Source of the DNA: Lachnospiraceae bacterium
Lineage (GTDB): Bacteria > Bacillota > Clostridia > Lachnospirales > Lachnospiraceae
Reading direction: 5' to 3'
Assembly: GCA_015057365.1 (NCBI GenBank)
Contig: SVEN01000032.1
Coordinates: forward strand, 1-33,794
Length of the DNA stretch: 33,794 nucleotides
Part shown: piece by piece, positions 1 to 7,567 of the stretch
Layout of the letters: the number at the start of each line of letters is the position of its first letter
Position numbering within the stretch: the stretch's first letter is position 1
Made by a program: the position numbers and the translations under genes
Notes under the pieces: model-generated
Databases searched by the model: none
Seen by the model: the letters and a program-made list of their open reading frames with translations, nothing else
Told to the model about the DNA's origin: nothing

Positions 1-1579
1 CAACAACGTGAGCGATGTACTCGTCCTTGAAGTAACGTAAGGTGGAAAGTACCGGGTTCGGAGCGGTCTGGCCGAGACCACATAAGGAGTTATCCTTAAT
101 GTAGTAGCAGAGCTCTTCTAACTTATCAAGATCCTCTAAAGTAGCCTGACCCTTGGTAATCTTGTCTAACATCTCGTAGAGACGCTTGGTACCGATACGG
201 CACGGAGTACACTTACCACAAGACTCATCAACGGTGAACTCAAGGAAGAACTTCGCAATATCAACCATACAGTTGTCTTCGTCCATTACGATAAGTCCGC
301 CGGAACCCATCATGGAACCGAGAGCGATGAGGTTATCGTAGTCAATCGGAACGTCGAAGTGTTCTGCCGGGATACAACCGCCGGACGGACCACCGGTCTG
401 AGCAGCCTTGAACTTCTTGCCGTTCGGGATGCCGCCACCGATATCTTCAACAACCGTACGAAGGGTAGTACCCATCGGGATTTCTACAAGACCGGTGTTC
501 TTAATCTTACCGCCGAGAGCGAATACCTTGGTACCCTTACTCTTTTCGGTACCCATGGAAGCGAACCAGTCAGCACCGTTTAAGATAATCTGCGGAATAT
601 TTGCATAGGTTTCTACGTTATTTAATACGGTAGGCTTATCGAAGAGACCCTTTTCAGCCGGGAACGGCGGTCTCGGCTTCGGCTCACCACGATTACCTTC
701 GATAGAGGTCATAAGTGCGGTTTCCTCACCACATACGAATGCACCTGCACCAAGACGGAGCTCAAGGTCGAAATCAAAGCCGGTTCCGAAGATGTCCTTA
801 CCGAGTAAGCCATATTCTCTTGCCTGCTTAATTGCAATGTTCAGACGATCTACAGCGATCGGGTACTCTGCACGAACGTAGATGTAACCCTGGTTAGCGC
901 CGATTGCGTAACCTGCGATAGCCATAGCCTCGATTAATGCGTGCGGGTCGCCCTCAAGAACGGAACGATCCATGAATGCACCCGGGTCACCCTCGTCGGC
1001 GTTACAAGCAACGTACTTCTGGCCGCCCTTTACAAGGTCCTTCGCCAGCTGCCACTTTCTGCCGGTCGGGAATCCGCCGCCGCCGCGTCCGCGAAGGCCG
1101 GAATCTAAGATGCACTTAATAACGTCATCCGGAGTCATCTCGGTAAGAACCTTACCAAGTGCCTCATAACCGCGGGTACCGATGTACTCCTCGATGTTTT
1201 CCGGATTGATAACACCACAGTTACGAAGAGCGATACGATGCTGCTTCTTGTAGAAGTCAGTCTCATGAAGCGGCTTTAAGCCATCTTCATGAACGGTATC
1301 TTCGTAAACATACTTCTTAACTACACGACCCTTTAACAAATGCTCGGAAACGATTTCCGGGATGTACTCCGGCTTAACCATGGAATAGAAGGTTGCTTCC
1401 GGATATACGATCATAATCGGGCCGAGAGCACAGAGACCGTGACAACCGGTCTGTACAACGGAAACTTCTTCAGCAAGGCCGTTCTTTGCGATTTCCTCTT
1501 TTAATAAATCGAAAATCTGAAGGCTGCCGGAGGAAGTACAACCGGTTCCGCCGCATACTAATACATGTGAACGATACAT
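1..1579 (-). CDS. hydB: NADH-oxidising subunit of bifurcating [FeFe]-hydrogenase (HydB/HndC, NuoF-like), partial
   Basis: This is the flavoprotein that moves electrons between NAD(H), FMN and iron-sulfur clusters in the cytoplasmic multimeric [FeFe]-hydrogenase. Translation from ATG at 1579 opens with a thioredoxin-like [2Fe-2S] domain (Cys9, Cys14, Cys46, Cys50). It continues with the NuoF core: the glycine-rich GRGGGGFPTG loop for NADH/FMN, the NADEGDPGAF segment, and the C-terminal ESCGKCTPCRIG motif that binds a 4Fe-4S cluster. The frame is open to base 1, so the C-terminus is missing; HydB proteins usually carry two more 4Fe-4S ferredoxin motifs there. A purine-rich GGAGGAAG ribosome site precedes the start. 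It is the fourth gene of a leftward set starting with hydC. The HydA catalytic subunit would be expected next, outside the window. Family call is firm; the exact electron partner (ferredoxin bifurcation) is inferred from the operon. Confidence 0.95.
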   Translation of the reverse strand, partial: MYRSHVLVCGGTGCTSSGSLQIFDLLKEEIAKNGLAEEVSVVQTGCHGLCALGPIMIVYPEATFYSMVKPEYIPEIVSEHLLKGRVVKKYVYEDTVHEDGLKPLHETDFYKKQHRIALRNCGVINPENIEEYIGTRGYEALGKVLTEMTPDDVIKCILDSGLRGRGGGGFPTGRKWQLAKDLVKGGQKYVACNADEGDPGAFMDRSVLEGDPHALIEAMAIAGYAIGANQGYIYVRAEYPIAVDRLNIAIKQAREYGLLGKDIFGTGFDFDLELRLGAGAFVCGEETALMTSIEGNRGEPKPRPPFPAEKGLFDKPTVLNNVETYANIPQIILNGADWFASMGTEKSKGTKVFALGGKIKNTGLVEIPMGTTLRTVVEDIGGGIPNGKKFKAAQTGGPSGGCIPAEHFDVPIDYDNLIALGSMMGSGGLIVMDEDNCMVDIAKFFLEFTVDESCGKCTPCRIGTKRLYEMLDKITKGQATLEDLDKLEELCYYIKDNSLCGLGQTAPNPVLSTLRYFKDEYIAHVV

Positions 1580-1594
1580 AATAATTCTTCCTCC

Positions 1595-1966
1595 TTATTT
1601 ATTTGCTGCACCGAGGGTGTACTGGGTAACTACCTGTCCACGAATCAGGTGCTGTTCTACGATTTCTTCTGCCTTTTCCGGGGTCATATGAACATAGGTA
1701 ACCTTTTCCTTACCCGGAGCGATAACCTCAACAATCGGCTCGAACTGGCAAAGACCGATGCAACCGGTCTGTACAACAGCCACGTCCTCAAGCTTCTTGT
1801 TCATTACCGCATCTGCAAGAGCAGTAAGTACCGGTCTTGCGCCACTAGCGATACCGCAGGTAGCCATACCGACAACAACTCTTGTCTGTGTTTCGGACTC
1901 AGAGCGAAGACCAACCTGGCCCTGCATCTTTTCCCGAATTGCCTTTAACTCTGCAAGAGACTTCAT
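1595..1966 (-). CDS. Thioredoxin-like [2Fe-2S] ferredoxin, HndB-like
   Basis: A 123-residue protein of the small (2Fe-2S) ferredoxin family found in NADP/NAD-reducing hydrogenase operons (HndB of Desulfovibrio is the named relative). Visible cluster ligands are Cys37 in an ATCGIASGA motif and Cys69/Cys73 in QTGCIGLCQ. The second motif closely parallels the one at the N-terminus of the HydB next door, so the two domains are related. I chose ATG at 1966 because GGAGGA lies just upstream; an in-frame ATG at 1999 would add 11 residues but has no clear ribosome site. It sits between the HATPase gene and hydB with a 15-base gap to hydB, so it is surely cotranscribed. The likely role is an electron-transfer or structural subunit of the hydrogenase complex. 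Confidence 0.9.
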   Translation of the reverse strand: MKSLAELKAIREKMQGQVGLRSESETQTRVVVGMATCGIASGARPVLTALADAVMNKKLEDVAVVQTGCIGLCQFEPIVEVIAPGKEKVTYVHMTPEKAEEIVEQHLIRGQVVTQYTLGAANK

Positions 1967-2032
1967 ACTTTCCTCCAATCTGCCATTTCGGCATATCAAG
2001 TTTGTGTTACAAGGGATTCACAAAATGTGAAT

Positions 2033-2593
2033 CTAAAGTTCAAAGGTGTCGTCATTGGTTTCGTTAAAATTTTCTCTTAGGTAGTCCTTTATGTAAAGAG
2101 ACACCTCAGGCTCCGTAAAGGAGATATCACCGAGAACTTCACGAAATTCTCTGGTGTCTAACGAAAATTCTTTTTCATTGAAGCGGAATGTATATAAGAA
2201 ATCACATTCCTCATGCATGGTAACTAAAGTGTGAATGGTGCCGTTCATATCTCCCAAAGGCATGCGGTCGATGTGAGACAGTGTAAATACTGCCGTAACA
2301 CGGGTGCCCACGCCTACCGTAGACTCAATGGAAAAAGAACCGCCGGTGCTCTCTGCTGCCTGCTTAAAAAACGGAACCCCCAGTCCTACCTTGCGGGTAG
2401 TACGTGTGGTAAAAAACGGATCCGTTACCGCAGCAACCTGCTCCGCAGTCATACCGCAACCATCGTCGTCAATTACAACGGTAAGGGTATCGGCCTTGGT
2501 CTGGGCATCCACAATAATGGTAACCAGAGAGGCTTTTGCACGGGTGGAATTCTCCGCAACATCAAGAATGTTTAAGGAAATTTCAGGCATCAT
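2033..2593 (-). CDS. Orphan HATPase_c (histidine-kinase-like ATPase) protein of the hydrogenase operon
   Basis: A 186-residue protein with a GHKL-type ATP-binding fold. The N box is at LDVAENS (Glu14, Asn15), the G1 box at DDDGCGM (about 42-48), the F box at DPFFTTR (about 58-64) and the G2 box at GLGVP (about 70-74). There is no phosphoacceptor-histidine (HisKA) domain, no sensor domain and no membrane segment. It therefore resembles only the ATPase half of a kinase, followed by about 85 residues of acidic unassigned tail. It is located between hydC and the HndB-like gene. Such ATPases recur in clostridial hyd operons and have no assigned role that I know of; regulation or assembly of the complex is a guess. 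A tandem ATGATG makes the start uncertain by one codon. Confidence 0.88.
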   Translation of the reverse strand: MMPEISLNILDVAENSTRAKASLVTIIVDAQTKADTLTVVIDDDGCGMTAEQVAAVTDPFFTTRTTRKVGLGVPFFKQAAESTGGSFSIESTVGVGTRVTAVFTLSHIDRMPLGDMNGTIHTLVTMHEECDFLYTFRFNEKEFSLDTREFREVLGDISFTEPEVSLYIKDYLRENFNETNDDTFEL

Positions 2594-2631
2594 AACCTTA
2601 GGTACTCCTTTCGAAAAAAGATACCAACGAA

Positions 2632-3123
2632 TTATTCGTACTTCGCAAGAACGTCAGCCATGTCAGCAGCGGTAAGACGACCGTAAACGTCATCGTTAAT
2701 GGTCAATACCGGAGCAAGACCGCAGGCACCGATACAACGACATGCGTCCAAAGAGAACTTGCCGTCCGGGGTACACTGACCGCCTTCGATACCGAGTAAT
2801 TCCTGAAGCTTTTCGTAGATGTCACCGGAACCCTTTACGTAACAAGCGGTACCGAGACAGACGGAAATCTTGTACTTTCCCTTCGGATACAGAGAGAACT
2901 GGGAGTAGAACGTAGCAACACCGTAAACTTTCTCCAACGGGATGCCGCACTCGTCAGCGATCATAGTCTGTACCTCAATCGGAAGGTAGCCGTAAATGTC
3001 CTGAGCCTTCTGTAAGATTGGCATCAGGGAGCCTCTCTCATCCTTTAATTCGGCGATGACAGAGCGGAGCTGTGTTTCCTGTTCCTTTGTTCCCTGGAAC
3101 GGAACTGTTGATTTTGCAGCCAT
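2632..3123 (-). CDS. hydC: [2Fe-2S] subunit of bifurcating [FeFe]-hydrogenase (HydC/HndA, NuoE-like)
   Basis: A 163-residue NuoE-family protein: a helical N-terminal part followed by a thioredoxin-like [2Fe-2S] domain. The four ligands are visible as Cys89-x4-Cys94 (CLGTAC) and Cys130-x3-Cys134 (CIGAC followed by GLAP), the usual family arrangement. Length is standard. It is the first gene of the leftward operon; AAAGGAGG lies seven bases before the ATG at 3123. The product passes electrons between the flavin subunit HydB and the hydrogenase. The upstream 350 bases carry divergent promoters shared with the 3474 gene set, so the structural hydrogenase and the putative sensor module could be controlled from one short region. 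Confidence 0.95.
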   Translation of the reverse strand: MAAKSTVPFQGTKEQETQLRSVIAELKDERGSLMPILQKAQDIYGYLPIEVQTMIADECGIPLEKVYGVATFYSQFSLYPKGKYKISVCLGTACYVKGSGDIYEKLQELLGIEGGQCTPDGKFSLDACRCIGACGLAPVLTINDDVYGRLTAADMADVLAKYE

Positions 3124-3226
3124 TTCTTTAACCTCCTTTAATATTATGGCAATCCATAGGGATGCCGGTTACACAACAACCATTATTTGTTAAAAATATA
3201 ACGATGTCATGCGCGCACGACAAAAA

Positions 3227-3265
3227 ACGCGCAAAGAGCCGAAAAAAGAAACGCGCCTTTGCGTG
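3227..3265 (-). promoter_or_regulatory. G+C-rich hairpin in the hydC leader
   Basis: CGCGCAAAG (3228-3236) pairs with CTTTGCGTG (3257-3265), nine pairs with one G.U, closing a 20-base loop that itself contains CGCGC. If transcription starts near 3277, this fold is the first thing in the hydC leader RNA. The surrounding 3200-3270 stretch is much richer in CG steps than the A+T-rich flanks. Function is unknown; the rest of the 350-base intergenic region shows only the two promoters. Confidence 0.4.
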
Positions 3266-3283
3266 CGTCGTACATTTGATGTT

Positions 3284-3292
3284 ATTATAACA
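3284..3292 (-). promoter_or_regulatory. Extended -10 promoter of the hydC operon
   Basis: On the minus strand TATAAT (3284-3289) is preceded by TGT, giving an extended -10 box. The -35 region at suitable spacing is a weak TAGCTT, as is common with extended -10 promoters. A start near 3277 would leave a leader of about 155 bases before hydC. Confidence 0.55.
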
Positions 3293-3354
3293 TACTCTGA
3301 GAAAAAAAGCTATAAGAAAAGTGTAAAAAAATAAGGGACTTTTTCGTGAAATTG

Positions 3355-3363
3355 TGGTATACT
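3355..3363 (+). promoter_or_regulatory. Extended -10 promoter of the DRTGG/hydrogenase-sensor operon
   Basis: TGG followed by TATACT (3358-3363) forms an extended -10 box, with only a weak -35 (around GACTTT). It lies about 110 bases before the 3474 start and is back to back with the hydC promoter. Confidence 0.5.
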
Positions 3364-3473
3364 TTATATGTATACTTTTTTATTGAAACAAAATGTCAGA
3401 AACAGGATTTTCTGCCGTAAACAGGAAGGGGTTTATGACATAGGAAGAATAGAAACGAAAGGAAGGTGAAAGT

Positions 3474-3836
3474 ATGACTATCTTGGAAATCAAAGAGATT
3501 CTGGGAGCGAGAGTACTGAGCGGGGAGGAGTGGCTTACCAAGGAGGTACATACGGCGTGTGGTTCCGATATGATGAGTGATGTCCTTGCGTTTGTAAAGG
3601 ACCAGGCGGTGTTGCTGACCGGTCTGTGCAATCCGCAGGTCATTCGTACTGCCGAAATGATGGATATTGTATGTATTGTATTTGTCCGCGACAAAAAGCC
3701 GGACGAAGAAATGATCCGTCTTGCCAATGAACGTGAGATTCCGCTTCTTGCGACCGGACACCGTATGTTCTCCGCCTGCGGAATGCTTTATGAAAAAGGA
3801 TTGCGGGGAGGGAAAGATTATGAACGATACGATTAA
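3474..3836 (+). CDS. DRTGG-domain protein
   Basis: A 120-residue soluble protein resembling the stand-alone DRTGG domain, a regulatory module otherwise found in phosphotransacetylase and CBS-domain proteins. I recognise it by overall pattern (an N-terminal ILGARVLSG segment, alternating beta strands and helices, a hydrophobic strand around MDIVCIVFVRD) and by context, since the literal DRTGG motif is not retained. It has GAAAGGAAGG before the ATG. It opens the rightward operon and overlaps the next gene by 17 bases, so translational coupling is likely. A second, diverged copy is encoded at 5906-6256. The ligand is unknown. Confidence 0.75.
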   Translation: MTILEIKEILGARVLSGEEWLTKEVHTACGSDMMSDVLAFVKDQAVLLTGLCNPQVIRTAEMMDIVCIVFVRDKKPDEEMIRLANEREIPLLATGHRMFSACGMLYEKGLRGGKDYERYD

Positions 3837-4245
3837 ACTGACCTATACCGTAACCACGGAGGATTTTACCCGGGCGGGCGAAGCATCCGGAGACGTGAAA
3901 CGGAAATTAAAGAAGATGGGAAGCTCTCCGGAGGTAGTCCGTAAGGTGGCAATTGCCATGTATGAAGGCGAAATCAATATGGTGATTCATGCCAACGGAG
4001 GCACCATTGATGTGGAGATAACCCCGGAAGAGATTCTGATGGTTCTGCAGGATTCCGGTCCGGGTATTGCGGATATCGACAAGGCGATGCAGGCAGGATA
4101 TTCCACCGCGCCGGACAGAGTACGCGCCCTGGGATTCGGTGCCGGCATGGGCCTTCCGAATATGAAGCAGTATTCTGATGAGATGAAGGTGGAAACGGAA
4201 CTGGGAGTGGGGACAAAGGTAACCATGAAGGTATTCCAGACCTGA
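3820..4245 (+). CDS. RsbW/SpoIIAB-like ATP-binding protein (anti-sigma-factor kinase fold)
   Basis: A 141-residue GHKL ATPase of the short RsbW/SpoIIAB type. The N box is at about 51-59 (EINMVIHAN), the G1 box at DSGPGI (78-83) and the G2 region at GFGAGMGLPN (about 105-114); the ending GTKVTMKVF is typical of the fold. I chose ATG at 3820 because GGGGAGG precedes it; the open frame extends further upstream only through the preceding gene. Family members bind sigma factors or phosphorylate partner proteins. No cognate anti-anti-sigma factor is visible here. Cotranscription with a hydrogenase-like protein suggests a signalling role tied to H2 or redox state, which is inference. Confidence 0.85.
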   Translation: MNDTIKLTYTVTTEDFTRAGEASGDVKRKLKKMGSSPEVVRKVAIAMYEGEINMVIHANGGTIDVEITPEEILMVLQDSGPGIADIDKAMQAGYSTAPDRVRALGFGAGMGLPNMKQYSDEMKVETELGVGTKVTMKVFQT

Positions 4246-4276
4246 TTGTTCTGGGAGCACAGGAAAGAGGATTGGC

Positions 4277-5563
4277 ATGATTGATAAATTTTTTACATCG
4301 GTTAAGCTGGACGCAGATTTGTGCAAAGGCTGTATCAACTGTATCAAACGTTGTCCGACTCAGGCAATCCGTGTGCGAAACGGCAAAGCAGAGATTACGA
4401 ATGAGTTCTGTATTGATTGTGGCGAGTGTATCCGGATTTGTCCGCATCACGCAAAGCTTCCGTCCTATGACAAGCTGGATGTGTTAAAAGATTACGAATA
4501 CACGGTGGCATTGCCGGCACCGGCCTTATACGGACAATTTAATAATTTAGATGATGTCAACATTGTATTGACGGCATTAAAGCGGGTGGGATTTGATGAT
4601 GTATACGAAGTAAGCGGTGCAGCGGAACTGGTTTCCGAGTTATCCAGAGAATATGTACATAATCATCCGGAATTACATCCGATTATCAGTACGGCCTGCC
4701 CGTCGGTAACCCGTTTGATTCGCGTGCGTTTTCCGAATCTCATTGAGCATTTGTTACCGATAAAGCCACCGGTGGAATTGGCGGCGGAGCTGGCAAGAGA
4801 GCGTGCGATGAAAAAAACGGGACTTCCGTCGGAAAAAATCGGTATTATCTTTTTATCTCCGTGCCCGTCGAAGGTGACTGCCATGAAGTCGCCCCTCGGA
4901 ACGGAAAAGAGTAATATCGATGCGGTATGTGCCATTAAGGATATCTATACCCGCCTGCTTCCGGAGATGAAAGAAGTGGCAGACGACCCGGAAGAACTGC
5001 GTATTTCCGGTAAAATCGGTATCAGCTGGGGGACCAGCGGCGGTGAGGCCAGCGGCCTTTTGGTGGAAAACTACCTGGCAGCGGACGGCATCGAGAATGT
5101 GATCCGGGTATTGGAAGATCTGGAAGATGAGAAACTGGATAATCTGGAATTCATCGAACTCAACTCCTGTAACGGCGGCTGTGTCGGCGGCGTTCTTACG
5201 GTAGAAAATCCGTATCTTGCCATGGTAAAGCTAAAGCGCCTTCGTAAATACATGACGGTAGCCAAGAGCCATGTGGAAGGTGTGATGGCGGAACAGGATG
5301 CGTACTGGACCGAAGAGGTGACCTACGAACCGGTATTTAAACTGGGTACGGATATGAAGGACAGCATAGCCCGTATGGCACGGGTGGAAGAACTGTGCGA
5401 ACAATTCCCGGGCTTGGATTGCGGCTCCTGCGGAGCACCGACCTGTAAGGCACTGGCGGAAGACATTGTCCGGGGCAAGGCACGAGAACACGATTGTATC
5501 CACGTACTGAAGAAGTACATACACCACTTGTCCGACGAGTTCTCGAAACTAGATGGGGAATAA
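4277..5563 (+). CDS. [FeFe]-hydrogenase-like protein with altered H-cluster site and C-terminal Fe-S domain (putative sensory type)
   Basis: A 428-residue protein in three parts. Residues 1-60 hold two 4Fe-4S ferredoxin motifs (Cys16/19/22/26 and Cys45/48/51/55). Residues about 70-330 form the [FeFe]-hydrogenase large-subunit core. Residues 382-407 form a PF04060-like Fe-S motif (Cys382-x2-Cys385-x4-Cys390-x16-Cys407). The four H-cluster cysteines remain: Cys141 (STACPS), Cys196 (SPCPSK, with Lys199 kept), Cys298 and Cys302 (NSCNGGC). The pocket otherwise departs from catalytic enzymes: Ala140 replaces the proton-transfer cysteine of TSCCP, SPC replaces MPC, and GGVLT replaces GGGQP. Such changes are known in putative sensory [FeFe]-hydrogenases (groups C/D). 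It lacks the PAS domain of group C. Cotranscription with DRTGG, RsbW-like and PHP proteins supports a signalling role, inferred. Confidence 0.88.
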   Translation: MIDKFFTSVKLDADLCKGCINCIKRCPTQAIRVRNGKAEITNEFCIDCGECIRICPHHAKLPSYDKLDVLKDYEYTVALPAPALYGQFNNLDDVNIVLTALKRVGFDDVYEVSGAAELVSELSREYVHNHPELHPIISTACPSVTRLIRVRFPNLIEHLLPIKPPVELAAELARERAMKKTGLPSEKIGIIFLSPCPSKVTAMKSPLGTEKSNIDAVCAIKDIYTRLLPEMKEVADDPEELRISGKIGISWGTSGGEASGLLVENYLAADGIENVIRVLEDLEDEKLDNLEFIELNSCNGGCVGGVLTVENPYLAMVKLKRLRKYMTVAKSHVEGVMAEQDAYWTEEVTYEPVFKLGTDMKDSIARMARVEELCEQFPGLDCGSCGAPTCKALAEDIVRGKAREHDCIHVLKKYIHHLSDEFSKLDGE

Positions 5564-5905
5564 TTGGTAGATACATTTTACAGAAAAGAAATATGATAAC
5601 TTGGTCGTCGCTGTATCGGCGCGGCCGCTCGGGTGTGGCGGAATTCTTCTAAGCAGAGAAAATGTTTGTCAATCCGCTCCCGGCATTCTAATCGGATTTT
5701 TGCCTTCCCGAAGGGGCGCGCTTTTAGCGCAGTCGAAATCACCTCTTAGATAAGACTGGGCGCGAGGACGCTCCCGAGCGGCCTAGTCGTTCTTAGAGGA
5801 AGTTTGACGGAGCGTTGCGCTCAGCAAAAAGGAGATTAGAACGCGGGGGTGGAAGAGAAACCTTACTTGCTTAGAAGAATGGGGAGCCGCGCGGAAAGGA
5901 AAACT
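5564..5905. other. 342-base gene-free stretch with many inverted repeats inside the sensor operon
   Basis: No convincing gene. The segment is unusually G+C rich and folded. An 11-base perfect inverted repeat (GGCCGCTCGGG at 5623-5633, CCCGAGCGGCC at 5773-5783) encloses about 140 bases. Inside are AATCCG...CGGATT (5671-5698) followed by a T run, which resembles a terminator, and short hairpins CCTT/AAGG and GCGC/GCGC near 5703-5730. Further on, GAGCG-TTG-CGCTC lies at 5810-5822. This could be an operon-internal RNA structure, an attenuator or a small mobile repeat. Function unknown. Confidence 0.5.
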
Positions 5906-6256
5906 ATGACAGTAAAAGATTTTGCAGAGCAAAGCGGATTGCGCGTGCTGAATCTGGCGGACAATGCCGGTGAACTTCTCATCCGTCAGGCATACTGCTG
6001 CGATCTGCTCAGTATAGCGATGACCAAGGTGCCGGAAGGTGCCGCATGGGTAACGGTAATGAGCAACATCAACACATTGGCAGTGGCATCCTTAACGGAG
6101 GCTGCCTGTGTGATTGTTGCGGAAAATGCGGCAACGGACAGTGATTTTATCGAAAAGGCGAAAGCACAGGGAATCACCGTGTTTCATACGGAACAGCCTG
6201 TATTCGATGCGGCACTGTTGGTACATGAGGGACTGCGTGCCGAATCCGGCCTATGA
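5906..6256 (+). CDS. Second DRTGG-like domain protein
   Basis: A 116-residue soluble protein sharing layout with the DRTGG protein at 3474: an N-terminal strand-helix (LRVLNLAD), a central ASLTEAACVIVAEN stretch that parallels MDIVCIVFVRD, and a C-terminal helix ending in HEGL where the other has YEKGL. I chose ATG at 5906 because GGAAAGGA precedes it; a GTG at 5849 would add 19 residues but lacks a well-placed ribosome site. It overlaps the PHP gene by about 20-30 bases, so the two are translationally coupled. The pair of DRTGG-like proteins flanking the hydrogenase-like protein may bind a common nucleotide or each other; unknown. Confidence 0.65.
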   Translation: MTVKDFAEQSGLRVLNLADNAGELLIRQAYCCDLLSIAMTKVPEGAAWVTVMSNINTLAVASLTEAACVIVAENAATDSDFIEKAKAQGITVFHTEQPVFDAALLVHEGLRAESGL

Positions 6257-6968
6257 TTTACACATCCATTCCTGCTTATCCCCTTGCGGGGATGATGAAA
6301 TGACACCGGCGAATATTGTGGGAATGGCAGCGGTAAAAGAACTGGAGCTTATTGCGGTAACAGATCACAGCAGCTGTAAGAACTGTGGGGCGGTGCTGCG
6401 CCTGGCGGAAGAGTACGGTGTGCTTGCCGTGCCGGGGATGGAACTGACTACTGCGGAAGAAGTACATGTGGTATGTTTGTTTGAAGATTTGCATGCCGCA
6501 ATGGATTTTGATGAATATGTATACAGTAAGCTTCCCGACATTGCAAATGTGGAGAAAATCTTCGGAAAGCAGCAGATTATGGATGAAGAGGAAACGGTAA
6601 CCGGAACGGTGGAGAAGCTGTTGATTAATGCTACCTCCATCAGCTTTGATGACGTATACGGGCTGGTGGAAGAGCGGGGTGGTGTCATGATTCCGGCCCA
6701 TCTGGATAAATCCACCACCTCCCTGATTTCCAACCTTGGTTTTATTCCGCCGGATGCCAAGTTTGTAACGGCGGAGGTAAAGAACTTCGGAAATCTGCAC
6801 CGACTGGCAAAGGAGCATCCGTATTTGGAAAAATGCAGGATATTGTCCAATTCCGATGCTCACTATTTGCAGGACATCCACGAACCGGAACATACGCTGT
6901 ATGTGGAGGAGATGACAAGGCGGGCGGTGATACGTGCATTAAAGCAGGGCGTTCCGCATATTTTGTAA
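6225..6968 (+). CDS. PHP-domain metal-dependent phosphoesterase
   Basis: About 247 residues, PHP family. Metal-binding motifs are visible in order: DLHIHS (about 11-16), VTDHSS (45-50), GMELTT, VHVVCLF, PAHLDKS and the C-terminal SNSDAH. Together these can build the trinuclear metal site of PHP phosphoesterases. ATG at 6225 gives a short N-terminus before the first motif; GTG at 6237 is equally possible. Both overlap the end of the preceding DRTGG gene. The substrate is not evident: relatives hydrolyse nucleoside 3',5'-bisphosphates, histidinol phosphate or nucleic acid ends. Its place at the end of the sensor operon suggests it degrades or makes a small signalling molecule, or trims a nucleotide bound by the neighbours; this is speculation. 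Confidence 0.88.
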   Translation: MRDCVPNPAYDLHIHSCLSPCGDDEMTPANIVGMAAVKELELIAVTDHSSCKNCGAVLRLAEEYGVLAVPGMELTTAEEVHVVCLFEDLHAAMDFDEYVYSKLPDIANVEKIFGKQQIMDEEETVTGTVEKLLINATSISFDDVYGLVEERGGVMIPAHLDKSTTSLISNLGFIPPDAKFVTAEVKNFGNLHRLAKEHPYLEKCRILSNSDAHYLQDIHEPEHTLYVEEMTRRAVIRALKQGVPHIL

Positions 6969-6995
6969 GTAAATAAGAAAACGGAGAAGTGTAAG

Positions 6996-7430
6996 ATGAA
7001 ACAAAACATCGGAAGGCTTCTCCTTTTTTTTACCGCTTTTGCCGGATGTGTTCTGCTTGGATGCATCCTTGCGGGATGCGGAAAAAAAGAGGAAGCCTAT
7101 GTGAAACTCAGAGAACCGGAATTTACGGTGGTGGAGGAGGCGGATGTGCCGAGGGAACTTCTTGATGTCATACAGGAGAAAAAGGAGGAGGAATTTAAAA
7201 TTACCTATCGGGCGGAGGATGGTCTGTATTTGGCTAAGGGGTACGGCAGCCAACCATCGGGAGGATACAGTATTACGGTGGAGGAGTTGTTCTGTGCCAA
7301 GGAAGGCTTGTGTATAAAAACCAAGCTGACGGGACCTGCGGCAGATGAAAAAGTGACTGCTGCCAAAACATATCCCTATGTGGTAATCAAACTGGAACCG
7401 ATGGAAGTTAAGGTGCATTTTCTAGACTAA
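6996..7430 (+). CDS. Small lipoprotein of unknown function
   Basis: A 144-residue protein with a basic N-terminus, a hydrophobic stretch at about 8-26 and a lipobox (LAGC, Cys at about 28) followed by a charged GKKEEA region: a typical lipoprotein signal peptide. The mature part is about 115 residues, charged and probably beta-rich, with no motif I recognise. GGAGAAG precedes the ATG. It begins 27 bases after the PHP gene and may be the last member of that operon, which would give the module a part at the outer membrane face; alternatively it only reads through. Confidence 0.7.
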   Translation: MKQNIGRLLLFFTAFAGCVLLGCILAGCGKKEEAYVKLREPEFTVVEEADVPRELLDVIQEKKEEEFKITYRAEDGLYLAKGYGSQPSGGYSITVEELFCAKEGLCIKTKLTGPAADEKVTAAKTYPYVVIKLEPMEVKVHFLD

Positions 7431-7468
7431 ATAAGCCAAAAGTCCCATAGAAAGAATGACGCTTCGCC

Positions 7469-7497
7469 TTGACAAAAACAACAATATATAGTATAAT
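7469..7497 (+). promoter_or_regulatory. Consensus sigma-A promoter of veg
   Basis: Perfect TTGACA (7469-7474), 17-base spacer, perfect TATAAT (7492-7497). Strong constitutive promoter, in line with the known high expression of veg in Bacillus. The leader is about 65 bases. Confidence 0.9.
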
Positions 7498-7567
7498 AAT
7501 ACATAGATAAATACTATATCAAGCATTTGTCAATATACATAGCGGAGATACGCGGATAGGAGCGAAT

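Noticed and set aside
5629-5700. tRNA-Leu-like start (GGGTGTGGCGGAATT) in the folded gap
   Set aside because: No D-loop GG, anticodon arm or TTCRANNC arm at proper spacing; the complementary acceptor-like strand is about 140 bases away.
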